In this document: positions 45,541-54,558 of the stretch, piece after piece
Layout of the letters: each line of letters opens with the position of its first letter
Numbering within the stretch: position 1 is the first letter of the stretch
DNA from: Curtobacterium flaccumfaciens
GTDB lineage: Bacteria; Actinomycetota; Actinomycetes; Actinomycetales; Microbacteriaceae
NCBI RefSeq assembly: GCF_013359815.1
Contig: NZ_JABMCF010000028.1
Location: forward strand, 57,467-121,466
Direction: 5' to 3'
DNA length: 64,000 nt
Made by a program: the position numbers and the translations under genes
The notes under the pieces: generated by a model
What the model was told of the DNA's origin: nothing
What the model saw: the letters and a program-made list of their open reading frames with translations, nothing else
Database searches by the model: none

Positions 45541-47165
45541 TCGCCTCCGGGCGCGTCCGGACCGACGCGATCACGCGTGGGGCGGCACTGCCCGAACCAC
45601 CCCCGACCCGGACGATCGTGCTCTGGTGCCCGGACTGGCCGGTCATCGCGGCGGCTCGGGCCGGTGGCACCCCGCCGGAGCAGCCCCTCGCCCTGACCGC
45701 GAAGGGGCTCGTGTTCGCGAGCTCTGCGTCCGCGCGTGAGCAGGGTGTCGTGCGGGGGCTCCGCGTGCGTGAGGCGCAGGCGCGGTGCCCCGAGCTCCTC
45801 GTGCAGCCCTACGACGACGCCCTCGACCACCGCGCGTTCGAGCCCGTCATCCGTGCGGTCGAGGCGGCTGTCCCCGGGGTCGAGGTGCTGCGGCCGGGCA
45901 CCCTCGCGCTCCGCGCCCGCGGGCCGGCCCGGTACTACGGCGGTGAGCGCGCGGCGGCGGCGACCCTCGCCGGCATCGCCGCCGACCACGGCGCCCCCGC
46001 GGTGCGGGCCGGGGTGGCCGACACCCCGTTCGCGGCGGACCAGGCCGCCCGGGCCCGTCCGGTGCGTCCCGGCGAACGGGTGCGGCTCGTGCCCGTCGGG
46101 GGATCGGCGGACTTCCTCGCGCACCTGCCGCTCGGTGTGCTCGGCGACCCCGACCTCACGACGGTGCTCGACCGGCTCGGCATCACCACGCTCGGCGACT
46201 TCGCGGCACTCGGCGACGAGCAGGTGCGGGACCGCTTCGGCGTGGCCGGGGCGTTCCTGCACCGGTTGGCCGGGGGCCGCGACCCCCGCGAGATCGCGGC
46301 GCGGGAGATCCCGCCGGAACTCCGGGTCGAGGCGTCGTTCGAACCCCCGCTGGACCGTGCCGACCAGATCGCGTTCGCGTTCCGGCGTTCCGCCGACGAC
46401 TTCGCCGAGCGACTCCGGGCCGCGGGGCTCGTGGCGACGACCATCCGTGTGGGGATCGTCGACGAGCGCGACATCCTGCTCGAACGGACCTGGGCGCACC
46501 CGCGCTGGTTCGACGCCGCCGACGTGGTCGACCGGGTGCGGTGGCAGCTCGCCGGCGGGGTGGACCCCAGCGGGCTCGAGGCGCCGGTCACCTCGGTCGT
46601 GCTCGAGCCGGTCGCCGTCGACGACATGGCGAACCACGAGCGCGGGCTGTGGGGCTCCGGCCCGGACGAGCGCGTGCACCACGGCCTCGCCCGGATCCAG
46701 GGCATGGTCGGCCACGACGGTGTGGTGAGTCCGCGCATCGGTGGGGGCCGCACCCTGTCCGAGCGCGTGGTGCTCGTGCCGTGGGGCGACGCGCCCGCCG
46801 GCGGTGAGCGAGCCCTGGCGACCGTCCGCGACCGACCGTGGCCCGGCAAGCTGCCCGGCCCGCCACCCGCCACCGTGCTCGAGCGCCCCCGACCGGTCGA
46901 CGTCGTCGCCGTCGGCGGTGCGAGCGTCGACGTCGACGAGCGCGGCGTGCTGTCCGGCGCACCCGACCGGTTCCGCGCCGAGGGCGACCGGGGCGGCGGG
47001 TTCTCCGCCGTGACGGCCTGGGCGGGGCCGTGGCCGCTCGTCGTCCGGTGGTGGGAGTCCGGTGGCCGACGCCTGCACCGGCTGCAGCTCGTCGACGCCG
47101 AGGGGCGTGCCTGGTACCTGGTGCTGGCGGACCACCGCTGGTGGGCCGAGGCGATCGCGACGTGA
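45537..47165 (+). CDS. imuB: ImuB, Y-family polymerase-like mutasome adapter
   Basis: 542 residues from GTG 45537. It has the Y-family architecture (palm/finger start IVLWCPDWPVIAAARAGG, thumb HhH region GITTLGDFAALGDEQVRDRFG, little-finger region) but lacks the metal-binding DMDAFFA motif, as ImuB does. C-terminal part ends with WWESGGRRLHRLQLVDAEGRAWYLVL, a conserved ImuB tail. ImuB links DnaE2 to the sliding clamp. A clear QLxLF clamp motif was not identified by eye. Overlaps imuA by GTGA and precedes dnaE2 by 34 bp. Confidence 0.92.
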   Translation: MIASGRVRTDAITRGAALPEPPPTRTIVLWCPDWPVIAAARAGGTPPEQPLALTAKGLVFASSASAREQGVVRGLRVREAQARCPELLVQPYDDALDHRAFEPVIRAVEAAVPGVEVLRPGTLALRARGPARYYGGERAAAATLAGIAADHGAPAVRAGVADTPFAADQAARARPVRPGERVRLVPVGGSADFLAHLPLGVLGDPDLTTVLDRLGITTLGDFAALGDEQVRDRFGVAGAFLHRLAGGRDPREIAAREIPPELRVEASFEPPLDRADQIAFAFRRSADDFAERLRAAGLVATTIRVGIVDERDILLERTWAHPRWFDAADVVDRVRWQLAGGVDPSGLEAPVTSVVLEPVAVDDMANHERGLWGSGPDERVHHGLARIQGMVGHDGVVSPRIGGGRTLSERVVLVPWGDAPAGGERALATVRDRPWPGKLPGPPPATVLERPRPVDVVAVGGASVDVDERGVLSGAPDRFRAEGDRGGGFSAVTAWAGPWPLVVRWWESGGRRLHRLQLVDAEGRAWYLVLADHRWWAEAIAT

Positions 47166-47199
47166 CCCCGACCACCACCACCGACAGGAGCGTGACCTG

Positions 47200-50100
47200 A
47201 TGGGCTACAGCAACCCACCCATCCCGTGGTCGCAGTTCGAGCGCGCGCTGTCCGACAAGCGGAGCCCGGGCACGGCGCACGACGGCGACGGCGGCGACAG
47301 CCCCGCGTGGTCGCGGAAGCGCGAGCCGTACGTCCCGTCGCCGCTCGACACCGACGGTGGACCCGTCGTGCCGTACGCCGAACTGCACGCGCACTCGGCC
47401 TTCAGCTTCCTCGACGGCGCCAGTCAGCCCGAGCACCTGTTCGAAGAAGCTGCTCGGCTCCGGCTGCACGCCCTCGCGCTCACCGACCACGACGGCTTCT
47501 ACGGGGCCGCCCGGATGGCCGAGGTCGCCGAGTCGTACCCGCAGGTCGGCACCGTCTTCGGCACCGAGCTGTCCCTGGGGCTGACCGAACCGCAGAACGG
47601 TGTGCCCGACCCCGAGGGCTCGCACCTGCTCCTGCTCGCCGACGGCCAGGACGGCTACCACCGGCTCGCCGGCGCGGTGACGAGCGCACACCTGGCCGCC
47701 GGGTCCGAGAAGGGCAGCCCGCAGTACGACCTCGACGACCTCGCCGCGCGGGCGGACGGGCACTGGCGGGTCCTCACCGGCTGCCGGAAGGGATCCGTGC
47801 GGCAGGCCCTCGAGCAGGGTGGCGAGTCCGCCGCCGAGACCGCGCTCCGGGTGCTGCTCGACCGGTTCGGCAGCCGCAACGTCGTCGTGGAGCTGCTCGA
47901 CCACGGCGACCCGCTCGACAGCGCCCGCAACGACGCACTGGCCGCCCTCGCCGCGAAGCACGCGCTGCCCCTGGTCGCCACCGGCAACGTGCACTACGCC
48001 ACCCCCGACCGGTTCCCGGTGGCGACCGCGCTCGCGGCGGTGCGCGCCCGGCGCAGCCTCGACGAGATCGACGGCTGGTTGCCGGCCGCCGACACCGCTC
48101 ACCTGCGCTCCGGCGCCGAGATGGCCAGACGGTTCGGGCGCTACCCCGGTGCGATCGAGCGGACCGTGGAGCTCGCCGACGAGCTCGGGTTCCGGCTGAA
48201 GACCGTGCAGCCCGGGCTGCCCGACCTCGACGTCCCGGACGGGCACACCGCGATGTCGTGGCTCCGCGAGCTCACGTGGACGGGTGCCCGGCGGTTCTAC
48301 CCCGGCAGCGCCGACGGCGTCGACCCCCGCAAGCGGGAGCGCATCGAGCGTGAGCTGTCCGTGATCGAGGAGAAGAACTTCCCGGGGTACTTCCTGATCG
48401 TGCGCGACATGGTGCAGTACGCCCGCGGTCGGGGCATCCTCTGCCAGGGGCGGGGCTCGGCGGCGAACTCGGCGGTCTGCTACCTGCTCGAGATCACCGC
48501 GGTGGACTCGATCCGGTACGGGCTGCCGTTCGAGCGGTTCCTGTCGGCGATGCGTGACGAGGAACCCGACATCGACGTCGACTTCGACTCGGACCGCCGC
48601 GAAGAGGTGATCCAGTACGTGTACGCCAAGTACGGCCGGCACAACGCCGCCCAGGTCGCGAACGTCATCACCTACCGGCCCAAGGGCGCGGTGCGCGACA
48701 TGGCGAAGGCGCTCGGCCACAGCCCCGGGCAGCAGGACGCCTGGTCGAAGCAGGTCGAGCGGTGGGGGTCGGTGACCGAGAGCCAGGACCACGACATCCC
48801 GCCGGCGGTCGTCGGGCTCGCGAGCGACGTCCTCGGGTTCCCGCGGCACCTCGGCATCCACTCCGGCGGCATGGTGCTGACCGACCGTCCGGTGGGCGAG
48901 GTCGTGCCGATCGAGCACGCCCGGATGGACGGCCGCACCGTGCTGCAGTGGGACAAGGACGACTGCGCCTACATGGGGCTCGTGAAGTTCGACATGCTCG
49001 GGCTCGGCATGCTCGCGGCGCTGCAGTACTCGTTCGACCTGGCGGCAGAGCACTGCGGGGAGCGCTGGGAGATGCACTCCATCCCGAAGGAGGAACAGGG
49101 GGTCTACGACCAGCTCTGCCGCGCGGACACGATCGGGGTGTTCCAGGTGGAGTCCCGTGCGCAGATGGGCACCCTGCCCCGACTGCTCCCGCGGCGGTTC
49201 TACGACCTGGTGATCGAGGTCGCACTCGTCCGCCCCGGGCCCATCCAGGGCGGCGCGGTGCACCCGTACATCCGCCGGCGCACGGGCGAGGAACCGATCA
49301 CCTACATGCACCCGGCGCTCGAACCCGTGCTCGAACGCACCCTCGGGGTCCCGCTGTTCCAGGAGCAGCTCATGCAGATGGCGATCGCGGTCGGCAACTG
49401 CTCCGGTGACGACGCCGACCTGCTGCGACGGGCGATGGGGTCGAAGCGCGGGCACGAGAAGATCGACCGACTGCGCGACAAGCTGTACGCGGGGATGGCG
49501 GACAACGGCATCCACGGGGCCGACGCCGACGCGATCTACGCGAAGATCCAGGCGTTCGCGAACTTCGGCTTCGCGGAGAGCCACTCGATCAGCTTCGCCC
49601 TCATCGTCTACGCGAGCGCGTGGATGCGGCTGCACTACCCGGGGGCGTTCCTGGCGGCACTGCTCCGGGCGCAGCCGATGGGGTTCTACTCACCGCAGAC
49701 CCTGGTCGCCGACGCCCGACGGCACGGCGTCCGCGTGCTGCGACCGGACATCCTGCGGTCCGGGGTCGACGCCACGCTCGAACCGCTACCGGACGGGGAT
49801 GCTCCTGCCGGTGCCGACGCGTGCCTGGCCGCCGAGCAGCCACCGGTGCTGCCCTTCGACAAGGCACTCCCCGACGACACCGCGAGCCACCGACGCGACG
49901 GTGCCTTCGCCGTGCGGCTCGGGCTCGCCGAGGTCGCGTCGCTCAGCCGGAAGAGCGCCGAGAAGATCGTCGCGGAGCGGGACGCCAACGGTCCGTTCCG
50001 CGACATGTCGGACCTGGCCCGCCGGGTCGGGCTCACCACGCCGCAGCTCGAGGCCCTCGCCGCCGCCGACGCCTTCGCCCCGTTCGACATCGACCGCCGC

Positions 50101-50610
50101 GGTGCGATGTGGTCGGCTGCCCAGGCGGCCGCCGAGCGCCCCGACCAGCTGCCGGACACGCAGGTGTTCGTGCAGCCGCCGCTGTTCGGGCAGATGACGA
50201 GCGGGGACGTGCTCATCGCCGACATGTGGTCGACGGGCATGACGACCGACGACCACCCCGTCCGGCACGTGCGCGACCGGCTCGCAGCCCGCCGGGTGCT
50301 CAGCGTGCAGGACACCGCGACCGCCGAGACCGGACGACGGGTCGAGGTCGGCGGGATCGTGACGCACCGGCAGCGTCCGGCGACGGCCTCCGGCATCACG
50401 TTCCTGAACGTCGAGGACGAGACCGGGCTGGTCAACGTCATCTGCAGCGTCGGGGTCTGGGGGCGCTTCCGCCGGGTGGCGCGGGAGTCCCCGGCGGTGA
50501 TCGTCCGGGGCATCCTCGAGCGCTCGCCCGACGGGGTCGTCAACCTGGTGGCGGACCGCATCGAGCACCTGTCGCTGTCCGTCCGCACCCGCTCGCGGGA
50601 CTTCCAGTGA
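47200..50610 (+). CDS. dnaE2: Error-prone DNA polymerase DnaE2
   Basis: 1136 residues from ATG 47200 (AGGAG upstream). The PHP domain is first (YAELHAHSAFSFLDG, LALTDHDGFYGA), then the C-family polymerase core with EPDIDVDFDSDRREEVI (catalytic Asp residues near 456-460), GRGSAANSAVCYLL, and LVRPGPIQGGAVHPYIRRR. HhH and OB domains follow (LNVEDETGLVNVICS). Length and the ImuA-ImuB context identify DnaE2 rather than replicative DnaE1. It performs LexA-controlled translesion, mutagenic synthesis. Confidence 0.96.
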   Translation: MGYSNPPIPWSQFERALSDKRSPGTAHDGDGGDSPAWSRKREPYVPSPLDTDGGPVVPYAELHAHSAFSFLDGASQPEHLFEEAARLRLHALALTDHDGFYGAARMAEVAESYPQVGTVFGTELSLGLTEPQNGVPDPEGSHLLLLADGQDGYHRLAGAVTSAHLAAGSEKGSPQYDLDDLAARADGHWRVLTGCRKGSVRQALEQGGESAAETALRVLLDRFGSRNVVVELLDHGDPLDSARNDALAALAAKHALPLVATGNVHYATPDRFPVATALAAVRARRSLDEIDGWLPAADTAHLRSGAEMARRFGRYPGAIERTVELADELGFRLKTVQPGLPDLDVPDGHTAMSWLRELTWTGARRFYPGSADGVDPRKRERIERELSVIEEKNFPGYFLIVRDMVQYARGRGILCQGRGSAANSAVCYLLEITAVDSIRYGLPFERFLSAMRDEEPDIDVDFDSDRREEVIQYVYAKYGRHNAAQVANVITYRPKGAVRDMAKALGHSPGQQDAWSKQVERWGSVTESQDHDIPPAVVGLASDVLGFPRHLGIHSGGMVLTDRPVGEVVPIEHARMDGRTVLQWDKDDCAYMGLVKFDMLGLGMLAALQYSFDLAAEHCGERWEMHSIPKEEQGVYDQLCRADTIGVFQVESRAQMGTLPRLLPRRFYDLVIEVALVRPGPIQGGAVHPYIRRRTGEEPITYMHPALEPVLERTLGVPLFQEQLMQMAIAVGNCSGDDADLLRRAMGSKRGHEKIDRLRDKLYAGMADNGIHGADADAIYAKIQAFANFGFAESHSISFALIVYASAWMRLHYPGAFLAALLRAQPMGFYSPQTLVADARRHGVRVLRPDILRSGVDATLEPLPDGDAPAGADACLAAEQPPVLPFDKALPDDTASHRRDGAFAVRLGLAEVASLSRKSAEKIVAERDANGPFRDMSDLARRVGLTTPQLEALAAADAFAPFDIDRRGAMWSAAQAAAERPDQLPDTQVFVQPPLFGQMTSGDVLIADMWSTGMTTDDHPVRHVRDRLAARRVLSVQDTATAETGRRVEVGGIVTHRQRPATASGITFLNVEDETGLVNVICSVGVWGRFRRVARESPAVIVRGILERSPDGVVNLVADRIEHLSLSVRTRSRDFQ

Positions 50611-50623
50611 GCGGTCTGCTCGG

Positions 50624-50676
50624 GTGAGCGGGCGTGCCCGAGTGAGCGGGCGTGCCCGAGTGAGCGGTCGTCCTCA
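50624..50676. repeat. 18-bp tandem repeat between dnaE2 and the kinase gene
   Basis: GTGAGCGGGCGTGCCCGA occurs at 50624-50641 and 50642-50659, with a decayed third copy from 50660. It fills the gap between convergent genes; each unit contains CGGGC/GCCCG arms and may act as a weak terminator. Confidence 0.75.
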
Positions 50677-52185
50677 GCGCACCTCGGGCAGGCTGATCGT
50701 GACCTCGAGCCCACCGGCGGGCACGTTGCGGAGCGACGCCGTGCCTCCCGCCCGTTCCGCCACCGCACGCACGATCGCGAGTCCCAGTCCCGAGCCGCCG
50801 GGCAGGGCGCCGGCACCGGTGGACGGGTCCGGGTTGGGGCGGGACGTCCGGGCCTCGTCCGGACGGGTGAAGCGGTCGAACGCCACCGGGATGAAGGACT
50901 CGGGCACGCCGGGGCCGTCGTCGGTGATCTGCAGCACGCCCTCGCCGCCGGTGCTCCGCCAGGACACGAAGATGCCGCCGCCGCGGGGGAGCGCGGCCAC
51001 GGCGTTGCCCGCGATGTTCGTGACGAGCTGTGCCATCCCACCGGTGTCGATCCGGTACCGCGGTTCGACGGTGCCGCCGCCGATGCCCGGGCCGGAACCG
51101 CCGACGGCGACGGGCGGCTCGAGGTCGAAGTCGACGGTGACGTCCTTCGCCGACGCGATGAGCCGGACGCGGTCGACCGCGGCCATCACCTCGTCGCCGA
51201 GGTCCGACCAGGCGGTCTCGGGGCGCCGGTCGCCGTCCTGTTCACGGCGCTCCGACTCCTCGATCCGCGACAGGGCGAGCAGGTCGTTCGCCAGCCGTGA
51301 CAACCGCGCGACGCTGTGCTTGGCGCGTTCGATGTGGGCGGCGAGGGCGGCGGCGTCGTTGCCGTCGAGCGAGGCGAGGTCGAGCTGGGTCGTCAGGATC
51401 GCCAGGGGCGTCCGGAGCTCGTGGCTGGCGTCCGACACCATCTGGCGTTCGCGCTCGGTCGCCTGCCGGGTCCGGGCGAGGAAGGCGTTGAGCGTGGTCG
51501 CCAGGGACGCCAGCTCGTCCTGGGCGGGGCCCACCGGCAGTTCGGCACGCTCCGGGGCGACGGAGAGCCGTTCGGCCTCGCGGCGCATCCGGTTCACCGG
51601 GCGCAGCGCGGTGGTCGCGAGCACCCAGGACGCAACGCCGAAGGCGAGCAGGATGGCCAGACCGGTCAGCGACAGCGTCGTCGTGAGGTCGTCGACGACG
51701 ATGGCCTCGGCCTGCGAGTTGCGGGCGGCGACGACGGTCCAGCGGCCGGCCTCGTTGACGGGGTGCTCCACCACGACGCGGTACTCCGAGCCGGATGCCG
51801 TGATGATCGAGGTGCCGGCGGGGGTGGACCGCAGACTGCCGAGGGCCTGCTCGACACGATCGGGCATCGTCGACAGCACGATCTCGCCGGACGGGGACAC
51901 GACGGCGACGAGCTGCGCGTTGCCCGGCGGCGAGAGGTCGGGGTCGCTGTCGACCTCGAGCGTGGCGACGTACGGGTCGGCATCGGCGTCGAGCAGGGTG
52001 CGGGTCGCACTCGCGACGACGCTCACCACCTGGAAGCGCATCACCAGGACGAGCAGCAGGATGACGATCGCGGCGATCGCCGTCGAGCCGATCGTGATCC
52101 GGGCACGCAGCGACAGCAGACGCAGCGGCCGGATCGGACCGCCGCGTCGACGGTCCGATCGTGGGGCGTCGTCGGCCCCGCTCAC
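50674..52185 (-). CDS. Two-component sensor histidine kinase
   Basis: 503 residues. Two membrane helices (about 33-53 and 170-193) flank an extracytoplasmic sensor domain of about 115 residues. A HAMP region follows (ALRPVNRMRREAERLS), then the H-box SDASHELRTPL, N-box NIAGNAVAAL, G1 DDGPGVPE and G2 SGLGLAIVRAV. A Gly/Pro-rich insertion interrupts the ATPase domain after the F-box (DRFTRPDEARTSRP). Its start overlaps the regulator stop by ATGA. Signal unknown. Confidence 0.94.
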   Translation of the reverse strand: MSGADDAPRSDRRRGGPIRPLRLLSLRARITIGSTAIAAIVILLLVLVMRFQVVSVVASATRTLLDADADPYVATLEVDSDPDLSPPGNAQLVAVVSPSGEIVLSTMPDRVEQALGSLRSTPAGTSIITASGSEYRVVVEHPVNEAGRWTVVAARNSQAEAIVVDDLTTTLSLTGLAILLAFGVASWVLATTALRPVNRMRREAERLSVAPERAELPVGPAQDELASLATTLNAFLARTRQATERERQMVSDASHELRTPLAILTTQLDLASLDGNDAAALAAHIERAKHSVARLSRLANDLLALSRIEESERREQDGDRRPETAWSDLGDEVMAAVDRVRLIASAKDVTVDFDLEPPVAVGGSGPGIGGGTVEPRYRIDTGGMAQLVTNIAGNAVAALPRGGGIFVSWRSTGGEGVLQITDDGPGVPESFIPVAFDRFTRPDEARTSRPNPDPSTGAGALPGGSGLGLAIVRAVAERAGGTASLRNVPAGGLEVTISLPEVR

Positions 52186-52859
52186 GCCCCGAGCAGATCC
52201 AGGCGGTACCCGCGACCGCGGACCGTGGCGATGGCGACGGTGGCCTCGTGCGCGGTGAGCTTCTTGCGGAGGTACGAGATGTACTGCTCGACCACGTTCG
52301 GGTCGACGTGCTGCGAACCGTCCCAGACCTCTTCGAGGATCTTCGGGCGGTCGACGACACTGCCGGCGGACCGGGCGAGCAGTCGGAGCAGGGCGAACTC
52401 GGTGGGGCTCACGGCGACGCGCTGGCCCTTGATCGAGATGCGGCGGGCCTCGGAGTCGATGGAGACGTCCCCGACCTCGATTGTTCGGGGTGCCCCGGCG
52501 GACTCACGACGGCCGAGCGCACGCAGCCGAGCGGTGAGCTCGGCGAAGGCGAAGGGCTTGGTGAGGTAGTCGTCCGCGCCCGCGTCGAGCCCGAACACGC
52601 GGTCGTCGACGGCATCGCGCGCGGTCACGAGCAGGATCCGCACGGGGTCCTCGCGCTCACGGATCCGCCGGGCGAGCTCGAAGCCGGACATGCCGGGCAT
52701 CATCACGTCCACGACCGCCAGGTCGAACGCCTGCTCGCCGAGGGCGATGAGCGCCTCGACACCGTTCTCGACGGCCGTGACCCGGTACCCCTCGGCCGCG
52801 AGTCCGCGTTCCATCAGGGCACGCATCTCGTCGTCGTCCTCGACCACCAACAGCCGCAT
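52182..52859 (-). CDS. OmpR/PhoB-family response regulator
   Basis: 225 residues from ATG 52859, with GAGGAGG just upstream. Receiver domain: acidic pair EDDD at 8-10, phospho-acceptor Asp51 in VVDVMMPGMSG, conserved TA and KPF (YLTKPFAF). The winged-helix output domain contains SPTEFALLRLLARSAG and GRGYRLD. It is the first gene of the pair, followed by its kinase. Targets are not apparent; the order and layout resemble MprAB/CutRS-like systems, but a specific name would be a guess. Confidence 0.95.
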   Translation of the reverse strand: MRLLVVEDDDEMRALMERGLAAEGYRVTAVENGVEALIALGEQAFDLAVVDVMMPGMSGFELARRIREREDPVRILLVTARDAVDDRVFGLDAGADDYLTKPFAFAELTARLRALGRRESAGAPRTIEVGDVSIDSEARRISIKGQRVAVSPTEFALLRLLARSAGSVVDRPKILEEVWDGSQHVDPNVVEQYISYLRKKLTAHEATVAIATVRGRGYRLDLLGA

Positions 52860-53054
52860 AGTGGACCTCCTCGGACCCATCGTGGCATCGAACCGGCGCG
52901 GAGGGCCGTTCTCCGGGTCCGACTCGCTGAATCTCGTCACAGGACGAGGCGGAACGGTCTGTCCCACGTTCTAGGGACGTGAGCGCCGCTTGCTTCGTTG
53001 CTAGGCTCCGGCAGCGGACAGCGCGACCCGATGCGCCGCCCGCACTGGGGGATC

Positions 53055-53369
53055 ATGAACGACTCGATCGACCACCCGGCCATCGTGCGCCTGCGCGCCG
53101 AACTGGACGCCGCGTGGAAGGGCATCGGTGCGCTCGCGCAGCTGGAGGACGCACCGCGCGACCGCGTGGTCGCGGAACTGCGGACGGCGGTACCGGACGT
53201 GGCGAGCCGTGCTGCACGCGAGGTCGGCACCGAGGCCGTCGTCGCGGAGATCAGCCGGTACGCCGACGCCGGCATCCCGGGTGCGACCGCGACCGACGTC
53301 GTGCCGACCGCGGTGATCTGGTCGGACGTCGTGCGGACGGCGTCGGAAGCGGCCTGCGCGGCGCGCTGA
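53055..53369 (+). CDS. Small uncharacterised helical protein
   Basis: 104 residues from ATG 53055 with GGGGGA upstream. It appears all-helical (RLRAELDAAWKGIGALAQLEDA, RDRVVAELRTAVPDVASRAAREVG) with no cysteines until the last residues (AACAAR) and no motif recognised. TAGGCT at about 53002-53007 could be its -10. It is divergent from the response-regulator gene. Function unknown. Confidence 0.6.
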   Translation: MNDSIDHPAIVRLRAELDAAWKGIGALAQLEDAPRDRVVAELRTAVPDVASRAAREVGTEAVVAEISRYADAGIPGATATDVVPTAVIWSDVVRTASEAACAAR

Positions 53370-53428
53370 CGCCCAGCAGCGCGCCGACGCCCAGCAGCGC
53401 GCAAGCGCAACGTGCCGGTGTGCCGGCG

Positions 53429-54523
53429 CTAGTCGTCCTCGCCGAGCAGCTCGCCACGCACCCGTCGGATGTCCTCGAGCAGCGCCCCGATGAGCACCCA
53501 GTGCCGGGAGTTCGGCCGGACCACCTCGAGCGGCGCGGTGAGCGCCGGCTCGGAAGCCTCCGCCCACGGCCCGACGTCCGGCCGGGAGGCAGCGGTGTCC
53601 GCTCCGCCGACCCCGTCCACCGGGTCGAGCCGTGTCGATTCCACCCGAGCGCTCAGCGCCCGGACGTCCGCACCGATCCGTGCCACCTCGGTCGCGATGC
53701 CGTGCACCACCGGGTCGTCGCGCAGGTCCGGTGCGGTGTTGTCGCGGATCGCCCGGGTCATGCCGGTGACCCGGGTCACCAGGACGCGCAGGTGGTCGGT
53801 GGTCACCACGTCGCGGTCGAGGATCGTCCGGTGCCGGCCACTGCGCGGGTTCATCGTCAGGGACTCGCGCGCCGACCCCAGGGACGCCTCGGCCTTGGCG
53901 TGCTGCTGCCGCAGTGCGCGGGCCGCGACGAGCGCCTCGTCCCAGCGGTCGCGGTCCCACCCCTCGGTCAGGCCGATCGCGATCCGCTCGAACGCCACCG
54001 CGGTGTCGCGGGCGAGCCGGGCGACGGCGAGGTGCGCCGGTTCGAGCAGCACGGGCGGCACGATGAGCGCATTCACGACCAGGGCGACGATCGCACCGAT
54101 CACGGTCTCGAGGATCCGGTCGGCGGAGTAGTTCGGCGTCACGACCCCGGCGGTGAGCACGAGCATCCCGCTGATCCCCACCTGGGTGGCGGAGGTCGGG
54201 GTGAGCCGGAGCGCCCAGGCGATGAGGATCGCGAGCACGATGACGAGCAGCACGACGAACACGCCGTCGCCGAGCAGCAGGTGGAACCCGGTGGCGAGCA
54301 CGACGCCGATCACGACGCCCGCGCTCCGCTCGAGCCCCTTCACGAACGACTGGTTGATGCTCGGCTGCACCACGAGCAGTGCAGCGATCGCCGCGAAGGT
54401 GGGGAACGGCCCCTGGATGACCAGGCGGCAGAGGAGTACGGCCGCGACCACCGCGACGGCGGTCTTCACGACCTGCAGGAACGGCGTGCGACTGGAGCTG
54501 CGGAGACGCGCGACCGGGTTCAC
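53429..54523 (-). CDS. FUSC/aromatic-acid-exporter-type membrane protein
   Basis: 364 residues if the start is GTG 54523, which lies seven bases after a TACCGT hexamer; GTG 54589 is the longest alternative. Six hydrophobic helices in the first half include VVQPSINQSFVKGLERSAGVVIGVVLA, a pattern of the FUSC/ArAE family. The second half is a cytoplasmic helical domain rich in Arg and Asp. Relatives export aromatic or other organic acids, but the substrate is unknown here. Confidence 0.8.
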   Translation of the reverse strand: MNPVARLRSSSRTPFLQVVKTAVAVVAAVLLCRLVIQGPFPTFAAIAALLVVQPSINQSFVKGLERSAGVVIGVVLATGFHLLLGDGVFVVLLVIVLAILIAWALRLTPTSATQVGISGMLVLTAGVVTPNYSADRILETVIGAIVALVVNALIVPPVLLEPAHLAVARLARDTAVAFERIAIGLTEGWDRDRWDEALVAARALRQQHAKAEASLGSARESLTMNPRSGRHRTILDRDVVTTDHLRVLVTRVTGMTRAIRDNTAPDLRDDPVVHGIATEVARIGADVRALSARVESTRLDPVDGVGGADTAASRPDVGPWAEASEPALTAPLEVVRPNSRHWVLIGALLEDIRRVRGELLGEDD

Positions 54524-54558
54524 ACCGACCACGGTAGCCACCGGCCGCGCGCCGAGCC

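Noticed and set aside
46588..49635. 1015-codon minus-strand frame across imuB and dnaE2
   Set aside because: Antisense shadow of two well-identified genes.
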